Below are positions 1 to 7,888 of a stretch of 64,000 bases of DNA, in pieces. The notes beneath the pieces were generated by a model, which ran no database searches, was not told the origin of the DNA, and saw only the letters and a list, made by a program, of their open reading frames with translations. Where the stretch lies: NCBI RefSeq assembly GCF_002262885.1, contig NZ_NKYF01000011.1, positions 124,001 through 188,000 of the forward strand, read 5' to 3'. A program made the position numbers and the translations under genes. Within the stretch, counting starts at the first letter, position 1. Every line of letters begins with the position of its first letter. The DNA comes from Pseudonocardia sp. MH-G8. GTDB taxonomy: Bacteria > Actinomycetota > Actinomycetes > Mycobacteriales > Pseudonocardiaceae.

Positions 1-2
1 TC

Positions 3-950
3 CTGCTGGCGGTGGCGACGGCGGTCCTCAGCCTCGCCTTCGGCCCGATGCGCCGGCACGAGCAGTTGGCGGTCGACGACGGCGTGCTGTTCGACTCCTC
101 CCGCGGACCGGTGCCCGGCGAGGCCGACCGCAACCTGCAGGCGCGCAGCGACGGCCATGTCGGCGACCTGCTGTGGCCGGTGCTGGTGCTCACCGGCGTC
201 ACCGTGGCCTGCGCGCTGTGGATCGGCATCGCCGGCACCGACGGCCCGCTCTCCCCGATGGAGATCCTGGCGAACACCGACGTCATCTTCTCGCTCTTCG
301 TCGGTGTCGTCGTCGCGTGCCTGCTCTCGGCGGGAACGCTGCTGCTGCGCCGCACCCCCGGCGCCCTCGTCGGACGGGCGGCGGTGTCCGGGCTGCGGTC
401 GATGCTGACGGCCGCGGCCGTGCTGTTCCTCGCGTGGATCACCGCCGGGGTGATCTCCGAGCTCGGCATCGGCGAGTACCTGGCCGGGCTGATCGACGCT
501 GCGCTGCCGCTGGCCGTGCTGCCCGTCCTGCTGTTCGCGCTGGCCTCGTTCATCTCCTTCTCGATCGGCAGCACGTTCGGGACGTTCGGGCTGCTGCTGC
601 CGATCGCCGCCGAGATCGCCCTGGCGCTCGACCCCGCCCTGCTCGTCCCCGTGTTCGGTGCCGTGCTCGCCGGCGCCATCTTCGGCGACCACACGTCCCC
701 GCTGTCGGACACGACGATCCTGTCCTCGATCGGCTCGGGCATCCACCTGGTCGACCACGTGACGACCCAGCTGCCGTTCGCACTGGTGGCCGCGGGCGCC
801 TCGGCGGTCGGCTACCTCGCGCTGGGGGTCACCGGGAGCGGCGCCGCAGGGCTGCTCGTCGCCGTGGCGGTGCTGGCCGTCGCGGTCGGCCTGCTCTGGG
901 CGCGCTCGCCCCGGGTCACCGCCCGCCCCGAGGAGAGATCAGGGAGCTGA
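3..950 (+). CDS. Na+/H+ antiporter, NhaC family (5' end missing)
   Basis: The reading frame is already open at the left edge, so only the C-terminal part of the protein is present. It contains repeated hydrophobic helices and the segment GDHTSPLSDTTILSS (about 670-715), the conserved core of NhaC/MleN-type antiporters, which exchange Na+ (or malate/lactate in some members) for protons in the cytoplasmic membrane. The end overlaps the convergent TetR gene by about 12 bases. Family membership is well supported; the exchanged substrate cannot be told from this fragment. Confidence 0.85.
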   Translation: MLAVATAVLSLAFGPMRRHEQLAVDDGVLFDSSRGPVPGEADRNLQARSDGHVGDLLWPVLVLTGVTVACALWIGIAGTDGPLSPMEILANTDVIFSLFVGVVVACLLSAGTLLLRRTPGALVGRAAVSGLRSMLTAAAVLFLAWITAGVISELGIGEYLAGLIDAALPLAVLPVLLFALASFISFSIGSTFGTFGLLLPIAAEIALALDPALLVPVFGAVLAGAIFGDHTSPLSDTTILSSIGSGIHLVDHVTTQLPFALVAAGASAVGYLALGVTGSGAAGLLVAVAVLAVAVGLLWARSPRVTARPEERSGS

Positions 951-1517
951 CCTCGAGCTCGCGGCCAGGACCTGGGCGGCGGACGCGCGCGCGACGTCGG
1001 CGGCCGTCGCGTCGTGTTCGAGCATCGCGGTGGTGATCGCGCCCTCCATGAGTTGGACGATCTGACGCGCGACGAACTGCGGGTCGGCGACGCCGCACTC
1101 GACCAGCAGCTCGGCGACCCACTCGCGGGTGCTGGTCTTGTGCTCGAGGACCGCCCGGTGCGCGGGGTGCTCCGGGTCCGCGAGCTCCACGGTGGCGTTG
1201 ACGAAGGCACAACCGCGGAAGCTGGGCGTGTCGAACCAACGCCGGAGCGAGTCGAAGATCCCCAGCACCCGCTCGGTGGGTGAGCTGTCGACCCCGAGCC
1301 CGTTGCGCAGACGGTCGCGGTAGCGCGCGTCGACGTAGCGCAGGCAGGCGAGGATGAGCTCGTCCTTGGTGGCGAAGTGCTTGTAGAGCGTCATCTTCGC
1401 GACGCCGATCTCCTCGATCAGGGTGTCCACCCCGAGCGCGGTGCCGCGCTGGTAGAAGAGCTTCGACGCCTCTTCGACGATCAGGTCCCGCTTGTTGGGC
1501 CGCGGGCGACGGTTCAT
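939..1517 (-). CDS. TetR/AcrR family transcriptional regulator
   Basis: A 192-aa protein with an N-terminal helix-turn-helix: the recognition helix IGVAKMTLYKHFATKDELI lies near residues 37-55, followed by a helical ligand-binding domain. The ATG at 1517 follows a good ribosome site (ggaggtgg). The gene is divergent from the MFS/MaoC pair, so it most likely represses that pair and itself from the 150-base gap; a role for the convergent antiporter is less likely. The effector is unknown. Confidence 0.9.
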   Translation of the reverse strand: MNRRPRPNKRDLIVEEASKLFYQRGTALGVDTLIEEIGVAKMTLYKHFATKDELILACLRYVDARYRDRLRNGLGVDSSPTERVLGIFDSLRRWFDTPSFRGCAFVNATVELADPEHPAHRAVLEHKTSTREWVAELLVECGVADPQFVARQIVQLMEGAITTAMLEHDATAADVARASAAQVLAASSRSAP

Positions 1518-1606
1518 GCGCCCACCTCCGCTCCGTCCGGAAGATCATCCGGTTTCTCGCGCTCGCACGGCCAGGGTCTCACACCTCCGACCCGAGGTGT
1601 ACAGAC

Positions 1607-1635
1607 TTGTATGGGCAGACAGGTCCGTCTATGTT
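1607..1635 (+). promoter_or_regulatory. Candidate promoter of the MFS/MaoC pair
   Basis: TTGTAT (1607-1612) and TATGTT (1630-1635) are separated by exactly 17 bases and sit 32 bases before the chosen GTG start. An imperfect TACA/TGTA inverted repeat at 1600-1611 overlaps the -35 box, a likely place for the divergent TetR protein to bind. Judged by eye only. Confidence 0.5.
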
Positions 1636-1667
1636 CGCGGTCACAGCGGCTACGGGAGGCGACCTAC

Positions 1668-2909
1668 GTGCGACACGACGTGACCGTCGAGCACCACGGC
1701 ACCGACCCGGCCCGCCGTCAGCGAGCTGCCATCGCCCTCGTCCAGGTGCTCGGTCTCGCCGTGTGGTTCTCGGTATCGGCCGTCGTGCCGAGCCTGCGCC
1801 AGGACTGGGGGATCTCCACGGCCGGCGCCGTGTGGCTGACCGGGTCGACCCAGATCGGCTTCGTGGTCGGGGCGATCGGCTCCGCCGCGCTGAACCTGGC
1901 CGACCGGATCGCCGCCCACGTGCTGCTGGCCGTGAGCGCAGCCTCGGCCGCGCTCTGCACGCTCGTCCTCGCCCTGGCCGTCGACGGGATGGGCGGCGCG
2001 ATCCCGCTGCGGTTCCTGACCGGTGTGTGCCTGGCCGGCGTGTACCCGGTCGGGATGAAGCTGATGGCGTCGTGGGCCCCAAGTGCGGGCCGCGGCCTCG
2101 CCCTGGGTGTCCTGGTCGGGGCCCTGACGCTCGGCTCCACCATGCCTCAGCTCATCAGCGGGCTGGGTGACCTGCCGTGGTCCGCGGTCCTGTTCGTCGC
2201 GTCCGCGCTCGGTGGGCTCGGCGCCCTGGTGGCCGTCCTGGTCGTGCGACCGGGCCCGCACCTGTCCGGCAGGTCCGCGCCGCACCCCCGTTACGCGCTG
2301 ACGATGTTCACCGAGCGCGGCCCCCTGCTGGCGAACCTCGGCTACTTCGGACACATGTGGGAGCTGTACGCCCTCTGGACCTGGCTGCCCGCCTTCCTCC
2401 TGGCCAGTTCCGCGGCAAACGCGCTCCCGGGATCCGTCGGGCTGGTCGTGTTCGCGACGATGGGCGTCTTCGGTGCGGTCGGCTGCCTGCTCGGCGGGCT
2501 GGGCGCGGACCGGTTCGGGCGGGCGCCGGTGGCGGTGGCCGCGTTGGCCGTCAGCGGAGCGTGCTGCCTGCTCTCGCCGCTGGCCTTCCACGCCACCCCT
2601 GCGGTCCTCGTCGTGTTCTGCGCGGTGTGGGGCGCCGCGGTGATCGCCGACTCCGGGGTCTTCTCCACCTCACTCAGCGAGCTCGTCGACCCCCGCTTCG
2701 TCGGGACCGCCCTGACGGCGCAGACGGCACTCGGGTTCGCCCTGACGGTGCTCAGCATCCAGCTGGTCCCGTTGCTCGCCGACGCCGTCGGGTGGCAGTA
2801 CGCCTTCCTCCTGCTCGTTCCCGGTCCCGTTCTCGGCGCGCGCGCCATGCAGACCCTTCGACGCCACCACCACCGGACGCCCCCCGCACCCGTTCAGGAG
2901 CCACGATGA
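1668..2909 (+). CDS. MFS transporter, cyanate/nitrate-transporter-like
   Basis: About 413 aa forming a 12-helix major facilitator superfamily carrier; the loop pattern GxxADRFGRAP is visible around 2505-2530. The frame is open from 1377, but the upstream part is antisense to the TetR gene; GTG 1668 is preceded by gggagg with 8-base spacing and begins just before the first membrane helix. The stop overlaps the MaoC start (ATGA), so the two genes are translationally coupled. Substrate unknown; pairing with a MaoC hydratase suggests an organic acid. Confidence 0.85.
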   Translation: MRHDVTVEHHGTDPARRQRAAIALVQVLGLAVWFSVSAVVPSLRQDWGISTAGAVWLTGSTQIGFVVGAIGSAALNLADRIAAHVLLAVSAASAALCTLVLALAVDGMGGAIPLRFLTGVCLAGVYPVGMKLMASWAPSAGRGLALGVLVGALTLGSTMPQLISGLGDLPWSAVLFVASALGGLGALVAVLVVRPGPHLSGRSAPHPRYALTMFTERGPLLANLGYFGHMWELYALWTWLPAFLLASSAANALPGSVGLVVFATMGVFGAVGCLLGGLGADRFGRAPVAVAALAVSGACCLLSPLAFHATPAVLVVFCAVWGAAVIADSGVFSTSLSELVDPRFVGTALTAQTALGFALTVLSIQLVPLLADAVGWQYAFLLLVPGPVLGARAMQTLRRHHHRTPPAPVQEPR

Positions 2910-3361
2910 CCACGACGTCCACATGGCCGCTCGGAAAGCCGGCCGTCGGAGCCACCGCGGAGCTGTCCCGCACGGTGCGCGAGGCCGACATCGCCCTGTT
3001 CACGACGCTCAGCGGCGACCGCAATCCCCTGCACTACGACACCCGGGCCGCGGAGTCGTCGCGGTTCGGTCAGATCGTCGTCCAGGGCGGGGTGACGAGC
3101 GCCGTCCTCAACGCGGTCGTCGCCGAGGAGCTCCCCGGGCCCGGCACCGTGTTCCTGTCGGTGTCCTGGAACTTCACCGCGCCCGTCCGCCCCGGCGACA
3201 CCATCACCGGCCGCGTCGAGGTCACCGACGCCCGCGACGACAAGCCGATCACCAAGCTGAGCTGCAGCGTCACCCGGGACGACGGCACCGTCGCCCTGGA
3301 GGGCACCGCGGTGTGCTGGACCATGGCGATGCCCGGCTGGGAGGGAAGCGCCCCTGCGTGA
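2906..3361 (+). CDS. MaoC-like (hot-dog) dehydratase
   Basis: A 151-aa single hot-dog protein. The segment FTTLSGDRNPLHYD (about residues 30-43) is the hydratase 2 motif of MaoC/PhaJ-type (R)-specific enoyl-CoA hydratases, carrying the Asp-His catalytic pair. The start overlaps the MFS stop by four bases, with aggag upstream. It probably hydrates or dehydrates a CoA thioester or related acid derived from what the transporter carries. The substrate is not predictable. Confidence 0.85.
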   Translation: MTTTSTWPLGKPAVGATAELSRTVREADIALFTTLSGDRNPLHYDTRAAESSRFGQIVVQGGVTSAVLNAVVAEELPGPGTVFLSVSWNFTAPVRPGDTITGRVEVTDARDDKPITKLSCSVTRDDGTVALEGTAVCWTMAMPGWEGSAPA

Positions 3362-3438
3362 CGGGCGCCGTCCTCGTCCTGTCGGTACCCACCCCTACCC
3401 TTCGGCCACGACTCCAACGCGTAGCCGAGGAGGCACGG

Positions 3439-4779
3439 GTGAGCAAGCGGAACCGCGAGAAGCGCGCCGCGAAGAAGCGCGCACGCCCGCAGCGGGGCCC
3501 CACCCCGCCGCGCGACGAGTTCGGCGACGTCCCACCCTGGCCCGGGGGCGACGAGTACGCCGACCCGCCACCGCCACCATCGGCCGAGCAACTGGCCAAC
3601 ACACTGCTGGCCGTTGCCCGCACCGGTGATCCGGACGAGGCCTCGGCCTGCGCGGCCGAGCTCGCCAACGGCCAGTTCGCCCGCAACCCGCATGCCGTCG
3701 GCACGGCCGCGGGCATGATCCTCACGCGCACGCTCGGGGTCATGTGGCGCGGCGGCTGGCTGCCCGCCGACCTCTGGGAGATCACCCGCCGCCGGGTCGA
3801 CGCCGTGATCGCCGGCCTGCTGGTGGACATGATCGCCGCCGACACCGCGCAGCACGCCGCGCAGACGGTCCACGAGCGGTGGGCCGCGCAGGTCCGGCAG
3901 CTCGACGCGGACGTCTGGTGGAAGCGCGACCGGCCGCACCTGCCGCAGTGGGCGCACCGCCACCGCCTCACCGTCGAACACGCCCTCCTCGCCACGATCA
4001 CGTTGCTCGCCGAGCTCGTCACGCTGCCGCGGCTGCCCCAGATCGTGCCGCCGCCCGGCAGCGCGGTCCAGCACGCCACGGCGGCCGTCGGCGTCGACCA
4101 GAAGATCCTCTCGCGGGTGCGCGCGCTGCTGGCCAAGGCCGAGTCCACCCAGTTCCCGGAGGAGGCCGAGGCCCTCTCGGCCAAGGCGCAGGAGCTGATG
4201 AACCGGCACGCCTTCGAGCGGGCCCTGCTGGACGCCGACGAGCACCGGCCACAGGCGGCGACGTCCACCCGGCTCTGGCTCGACGCTCCGTACCTCGAGG
4301 CGAAGTCGCAGCTCGTCGCCGCGATCGCCGCGGCCAACCGATGCAAGGCGGTCTTCCACCCCGACCTCGGCTTCGTCGCGCTGATCGGCGACCAGCTCGA
4401 TCTCGACATCACCGAAGTGCTGGCCACGTCCCTGCTGGTCCAGGCCACGCGGGCGATGGTCGCCGAAGGCAGCCAGACCAGCCGCACCGGCACCTCGCGC
4501 ACCCGGTCCTTCCGGCAGTCCTTCCTCGTCGCCTACGCCGCCCGCATCGGCGAGCGGCTGCAGGAGGCGGCCGGCACGGCAGCCGAACCGCAGGCCGACG
4601 AGCGTCTGCTCCCCGTGCTGGCCGACCGCTCCCGTGTGGTCGAGGAGACCTTCCAGGAGATGTACCACCACACCGTGCAGAAGGCGGTGTCGGTCACCAA
4701 CGGCGCGGGCTGGCACGCGGGCCGGGCGGCCGCCGACCGTGCCGATCTCGACATCGAGCGCTCCGCGGTGTCCGCATGA
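3439..4779 (+). CDS. DUF2786 domain-containing protein
   Basis: A 446-aa protein with a very basic N-terminus (about 20 residues rich in Lys/Arg). A central segment near residues 215-255 (DQKILSRVRALLAKAEST and an AQELMNRHA helix) is the DUF2786 signature, followed by the usual C-terminal zincin-like or DUF7168 region. GTG 3439 follows gaggagg at 6-base spacing; the longer open frame upstream is antisense noise. The function of this family is not known. It overlaps the following GNAT gene by four bases (ATGA). Confidence 0.8.
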   Translation: MSKRNREKRAAKKRARPQRGPTPPRDEFGDVPPWPGGDEYADPPPPPSAEQLANTLLAVARTGDPDEASACAAELANGQFARNPHAVGTAAGMILTRTLGVMWRGGWLPADLWEITRRRVDAVIAGLLVDMIAADTAQHAAQTVHERWAAQVRQLDADVWWKRDRPHLPQWAHRHRLTVEHALLATITLLAELVTLPRLPQIVPPPGSAVQHATAAVGVDQKILSRVRALLAKAESTQFPEEAEALSAKAQELMNRHAFERALLDADEHRPQAATSTRLWLDAPYLEAKSQLVAAIAAANRCKAVFHPDLGFVALIGDQLDLDITEVLATSLLVQATRAMVAEGSQTSRTGTSRTRSFRQSFLVAYAARIGERLQEAAGTAAEPQADERLLPVLADRSRVVEETFQEMYHHTVQKAVSVTNGAGWHAGRAAADRADLDIERSAVSA

Positions 4780-5315
4780 GCCGGCAACCGCAGGCGGAAG
4801 CGCAACGCAGCACCGGCTACGCGGTGCGGCCCGCCCGTCCCCACGAGCTCACGGCGGCCGGTGAGCTGTGCGTGGCCGGCTACCGCGCCGACGGGTTCCT
4901 GGCCCACGGCGGCGCCGACCACTACGAAGCCGTGCTGCTCGACGCCGCGGGCCGTGCCGCAGAAGCCGCGGTGCTGGTGGCCGCCGAGCCCGACGGCCGG
5001 CTGCTCGGCACGCTCACCTGGTGCCCGCCGGGCTCCGGGCTGCGCGAGCTGGCCACCCGCCCCGAGCAGGGCGAGTTCCGCATGCTGGCCGTTCATCCCG
5101 CCGCTCGTCGCCGTGGCGTCGCCCGCGCCCTGGTCGAGCACTGCCTGGCCGACGCCCGCCGGCTGGGCCTCACCGAGCTGGTGCTGTCGTCGATGCCGGA
5201 GATGACGGCCGCGCACGCCCTCTACGTGAGGCTGGGCTTCCGCCGGGCCACCGAACTCGATTGGAGCCCGGTGCCGTCGGTGCACCTGTGGGGATTCCGC
5301 CGGGCGCTGGCCTAG
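4776..5315 (+). CDS. GNAT family N-acetyltransferase
   Basis: A 179-aa acetyltransferase. The acetyl-CoA pyrophosphate loop is visible as FRMLAVHPAARRRGVARALV (residues about 100-119; R-R-x-G-V/I-A motif), and the C-terminal part has ALYVRLGFRR, typical of GNAT folds. The start overlaps the DUF2786 stop (ATGA), so it is made together with that protein. The acceptor substrate is unknown. Confidence 0.85.
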   Translation: MSRQPQAEAQRSTGYAVRPARPHELTAAGELCVAGYRADGFLAHGGADHYEAVLLDAAGRAAEAAVLVAAEPDGRLLGTLTWCPPGSGLRELATRPEQGEFRMLAVHPAARRRGVARALVEHCLADARRLGLTELVLSSMPEMTAAHALYVRLGFRRATELDWSPVPSVHLWGFRRALA

Positions 5316-5381
5316 CAGGCCGACGCCCCTGGCACCCCCTCCGAGCAGCCCCGTCTCGTCCGACCGATGGGTTTCGGTCCG

Positions 5382-5403
5382 GCCGCCGGTCACCACCGGC
5401 GGC
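5382..5403. terminator. Hairpin, candidate terminator after the GNAT gene
   Basis: A perfect 9-bp stem (GCCGCCGGT / ACCGGCGGC) with a CACC loop lies 67 bases after the acetyltransferase stop. There is no T-run, which is common in actinobacterial terminators. A 16-base perfect palindrome (gcgcgcgatcgcgcgc, 5410-5425) follows at once. Confidence 0.45.
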
Positions 5404-5439
5404 ACTGGGGCGCGCGATCGCGCGCCCGGCGCACGGCAG

Positions 5440-5505
5440 GTCAAGAGGGCCTACGACCCGGCCAACGTCTTCCACCGCAATCACAACATCGCGCCGCTGC
5501 CGTAG
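5440..5505 (+). pseudogene. C-terminal remnant of a berberine-bridge-enzyme (BBE) FAD oxidoreductase
   Basis: This short frame reads VKRAYDPANVFHRNHNIAPL-P-stop. It matches the conserved end of BBE-type FAD-linked oxidoreductases (K-x-x-Y-D-P-x-N-x-F-x-x-N-x-N-I-x-P). Nothing upstream in this or other frames looks like the rest of such an enzyme; the sequence before it is the pair of palindromes. It is best read as the last trace of a deleted gene, left between the GNAT gene and the convergent Rv0862c-like gene. Confidence 0.6.
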
Positions 5506-5512
5506 CGGGATC

Positions 5513-7768
5513 TCAGCCGACAGGGCTGACCGACTCGATCCCGGCCACCGTGAACTCGCGTTCCGCGGAACGCAGGTGGCACCACGCGTGCAGCCACCGC
5601 CCGTGCAGCTGCTGCGGCCGGATCTCGCGAACCGTGCGGTTGCCGGCCTGGTTCCGGTAGACGATTCGCACGTCGCGGTCGTGGTCGAGCGCGTCGGCGA
5701 GCAGCGCCACCTCGGCCGCATCGAGCTCGGCGTCGAGGCGGGCGAGCTCGACCTGCGCCGGGCTCTCCCGCGGCGGCTCCGGGGTGTCGGTGAGCAGCCG
5801 GGTGGCCAGATCCGCCGCAGCCACCCGGGCCCTCGTCCTCGGCGCCGTGGTCTCCGGCGCCGGATCCGCGGCGCGCTCCGGCAGGACCACGACGCCGTCG
5901 GCGTCCTCCGGCATCGGCGCGAAGCCCGCCGCGCGCAGCATCGACAGCACCTCCGCCACGTCCGCCGCGGTGGCCAGCACCGTCGGCGCGAGACGGCGCA
6001 GCTGCAGCGACCGCAACGAGCGGGTGTTGACGATCTCGCTGATCTCCGCCTCCGTGCCGGTGACGCACGTCCGGACCTCGCGTACTCGCACCGCGCCGTG
6101 GCGGCGGGCGACGTCGCCGAGCAGGTAGTCCAGGGGTTGCGGCAGCGGGCGGTCAGCGGCCGCGACGAGCCCGGCGCGCAGCTCGTCGGCCGTCCAGCCG
6201 GCGTCGAGGGCCGCCCGCACGCTCGCGGGCGTGAATCGCCAGGTCGTCGCGGCACCAGGGGACTCCGGGGTGGCCGCGGCGGCCAGCAGGCGAGCGGCCG
6301 CGGCGCTGGTCTGGCCCGACACCACCGCGGTCAGGTCGGACTGGAGCACGAGCAGCCCGGGCGCGGCCGGCAGCAGGTCGGCGCACCGCCGCGCCAGCTC
6401 GTCCGCGGCGTCCGGACGGCCCGCCACGGCGACGAGGTGCTCCCCGAGCTCCGTCAGCCGGTCGGCGGTGACGACCCCGAGGAACTCCCCCTCGAGCCGC
6501 GCCGCCGCGAGTTTCCGGGAACAGCGCTCGTCGTCGTAGCTGTGGAGTGGGCAGAACCAGTCGATCTGCTCGCCTGCCGCCCGAAGCGATCGCCCACCCG
6601 CGGCGGCCCGCAGCAGCGCCCGGCGCAGCAGTCCCGCGCCGGAGACCATCGGCACGGGCGGAGCGACCTCGCCGTCCGCGGTCTCGCGGCTGGTCGGCGC
6701 CACGTCGAGGGCGAACCAGGCGAGCGCGCTGCGCGCCCAGCGGACGCCCGGGTCGGCCTCGCGCCAGCCGTCGTAGGCATCGGTAGGGGCGTAGCCCTCC
6801 CTGGTCTGCGCGAGCAGGCCGGTCGCGGCGGCGACGTCGATCCACAGGGCCGGCTCGGCCAGGCCGAGCCGCTTGGCGAGCCGCATCCGTTCCCGCGCGC
6901 CGACGCCGCCCTTCTTGATCGGCGCGAGCGGGCGGTGGCGGGCCTCGTCCAGCAACGTGGTCAGTGCGCGCAGCCCGGCTTGGGCGCCGGCCTGACCATC
7001 CGCGGCGGCCTGATCCGCCGGCGGGAGCGACGGCGGCCCGGTGATGCCGGTCATCCCGTCGAGGAGGATCAAGAGGGCCACCTCGCGCGGTAGGGCCGGC
7101 TGGTGGGAAGACCCGTCGAGGAGCAGGCCCGCGCGAACCAGCTCGGTGGTCGGATCGTCCTGACGGCCGAACCCGCTGTAGACGACCTCGCCGCTCACGA
7201 GGCGCGCGAGGTGCTGCAGCGCTGCGGGCGAGCGATCACGGACGGCTCGGGCGACGGTCTCCGGATCGGTCAGCAGCGTTTCGAGCCGCGCGATCAGCTC
7301 AGGCTTGCGCAGCCCCTCGGGATCGGAGCCCAGCCCGGCCACGGCCGTCCGCAGGTGCTCGACGTAGGAGTTCCGGGCGATGACCGCGAGCGGCCGGAGC
7401 GGGCCGAAGTCGGCCCCGAGGTGCTCCGCGAGGCGCGGCGGCAGACCGAACCGCCCGCGGACCTCCCACGCCAAGCCGCGGGCGCACAGCACGCCGACCA
7501 CATCGCGGACGTCCGCCTCCGGAACACACAGCCTCTCCGCGAGCGTGGCCGGCTCCATCTCCCCCAGCACCGCGACGACCCTGGCGACGGCGAGCTCGTC
7601 ACGGTTGATCCGCTGCAGGGCCTCCGACAGGGAGTCGACGCCGTTCAGTCGCTGCGCGAGCTCCTCGAACGTCCGCGGCACCGGCTCGACCAGGACATCG
7701 GGGCGCTGCTCGAGGAGCTGGGTCATCCGGGCCGGATCGAGGGCGGCGAGGTGGGTGGCGAGCGACAC
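5513..7768 (-). CDS. Helicase-associated (XPB/Ssl2-type) domain protein, Rv0862c-like
   Basis: About 751 aa, close to the length of the mycobacterial family that includes Rv0862c. The N-terminal half is a series of winged-helix-like segments (e.g. PRTFEELAQRLNG, DELAVARVVAVLGE); the C-terminus ends in a WYL-like strand region (VRIVYRNQAGNRTVREIRPQ). No Walker A motif (GxxxxGKS/T) is visible, so despite the family name it should not be an ATP-driven helicase. The frame is open to 7819, but that start lies inside a tandem repeat; GTG 7768 (VSLATHLAALD) is the better N-terminus, although its ribosome site is weak. Confidence 0.75.
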   Translation of the reverse strand: MSLATHLAALDPARMTQLLEQRPDVLVEPVPRTFEELAQRLNGVDSLSEALQRINRDELAVARVVAVLGEMEPATLAERLCVPEADVRDVVGVLCARGLAWEVRGRFGLPPRLAEHLGADFGPLRPLAVIARNSYVEHLRTAVAGLGSDPEGLRKPELIARLETLLTDPETVARAVRDRSPAALQHLARLVSGEVVYSGFGRQDDPTTELVRAGLLLDGSSHQPALPREVALLILLDGMTGITGPPSLPPADQAAADGQAGAQAGLRALTTLLDEARHRPLAPIKKGGVGARERMRLAKRLGLAEPALWIDVAAATGLLAQTREGYAPTDAYDGWREADPGVRWARSALAWFALDVAPTSRETADGEVAPPVPMVSGAGLLRRALLRAAAGGRSLRAAGEQIDWFCPLHSYDDERCSRKLAAARLEGEFLGVVTADRLTELGEHLVAVAGRPDAADELARRCADLLPAAPGLLVLQSDLTAVVSGQTSAAAARLLAAAATPESPGAATTWRFTPASVRAALDAGWTADELRAGLVAAADRPLPQPLDYLLGDVARRHGAVRVREVRTCVTGTEAEISEIVNTRSLRSLQLRRLAPTVLATAADVAEVLSMLRAAGFAPMPEDADGVVVLPERAADPAPETTAPRTRARVAAADLATRLLTDTPEPPRESPAQVELARLDAELDAAEVALLADALDHDRDVRIVYRNQAGNRTVREIRPQQLHGRWLHAWCHLRSAEREFTVAGIESVSPVG

Positions 7769-7798
7769 GACCGCGATCGCACCACGGCGGCATCCACC

Positions 7799-7850
7799 GT
7801 CGACATCCGACCTCGACACCCGACCTCGACACCCGACCTCGACACCCGAT
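7799..7850. repeat. Four tandem 13-bp repeats
   Basis: The unit ctcgacacccgac occurs three times (7812, 7825 and 7838, the last ending in t), preceded by a diverged copy gtcgacatccgac at 7799 and followed by a partial ctcgac. The array sits in the divergent gap between the Rv0862c-like gene and the siderophore-binding lipoprotein, directly upstream of the candidate iron box. Confidence 0.85.
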
Positions 7851-7859
7851 CTCGACGAG

Positions 7860-7881
7860 GAAGGCCAGCCTTACTTAAGCT
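7860..7881 (+). promoter_or_regulatory. Candidate iron box (IdeR/DmdR type) over the -10 region
   Basis: Bases 7860-7878 match 13 of 19 positions of the DtxR-family consensus TTAGGTTAGSCTAACCTAA, the right half being best (cttacttaa). A TAAGCT -10 box (7876-7881) overlaps it. It lies 7 bases before the ATG, so the transcript would start at or next to the ATG and be leaderless. Iron-loaded repressor bound here would block transcription, which fits an iron-uptake gene. Confidence 0.4.
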
Positions 7882-7888
7882 CTCGCGC

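Noticed and set aside
1377..1667. N-terminal extension of the MFS transporter frame
   Set aside because: The sequence is antisense to the TetR gene and its gap; a good ribosome site sits before GTG 1668.
1650..2591. Long minus-strand frame across the MFS gene
   Set aside because: Gly/Arg/Gln-rich shadow with no motifs, typical of the antisense of GC-rich genes.
3070..4716. 548-aa minus-strand frame
   Set aside because: Antisense to the DUF2786 and MaoC genes; no domain or ribosome site.
5410..5425. 16-base palindrome as an origin or integration site
   Set aside because: A CG-alternating palindrome is likely by composition, and no associated gene or repeat supports it.
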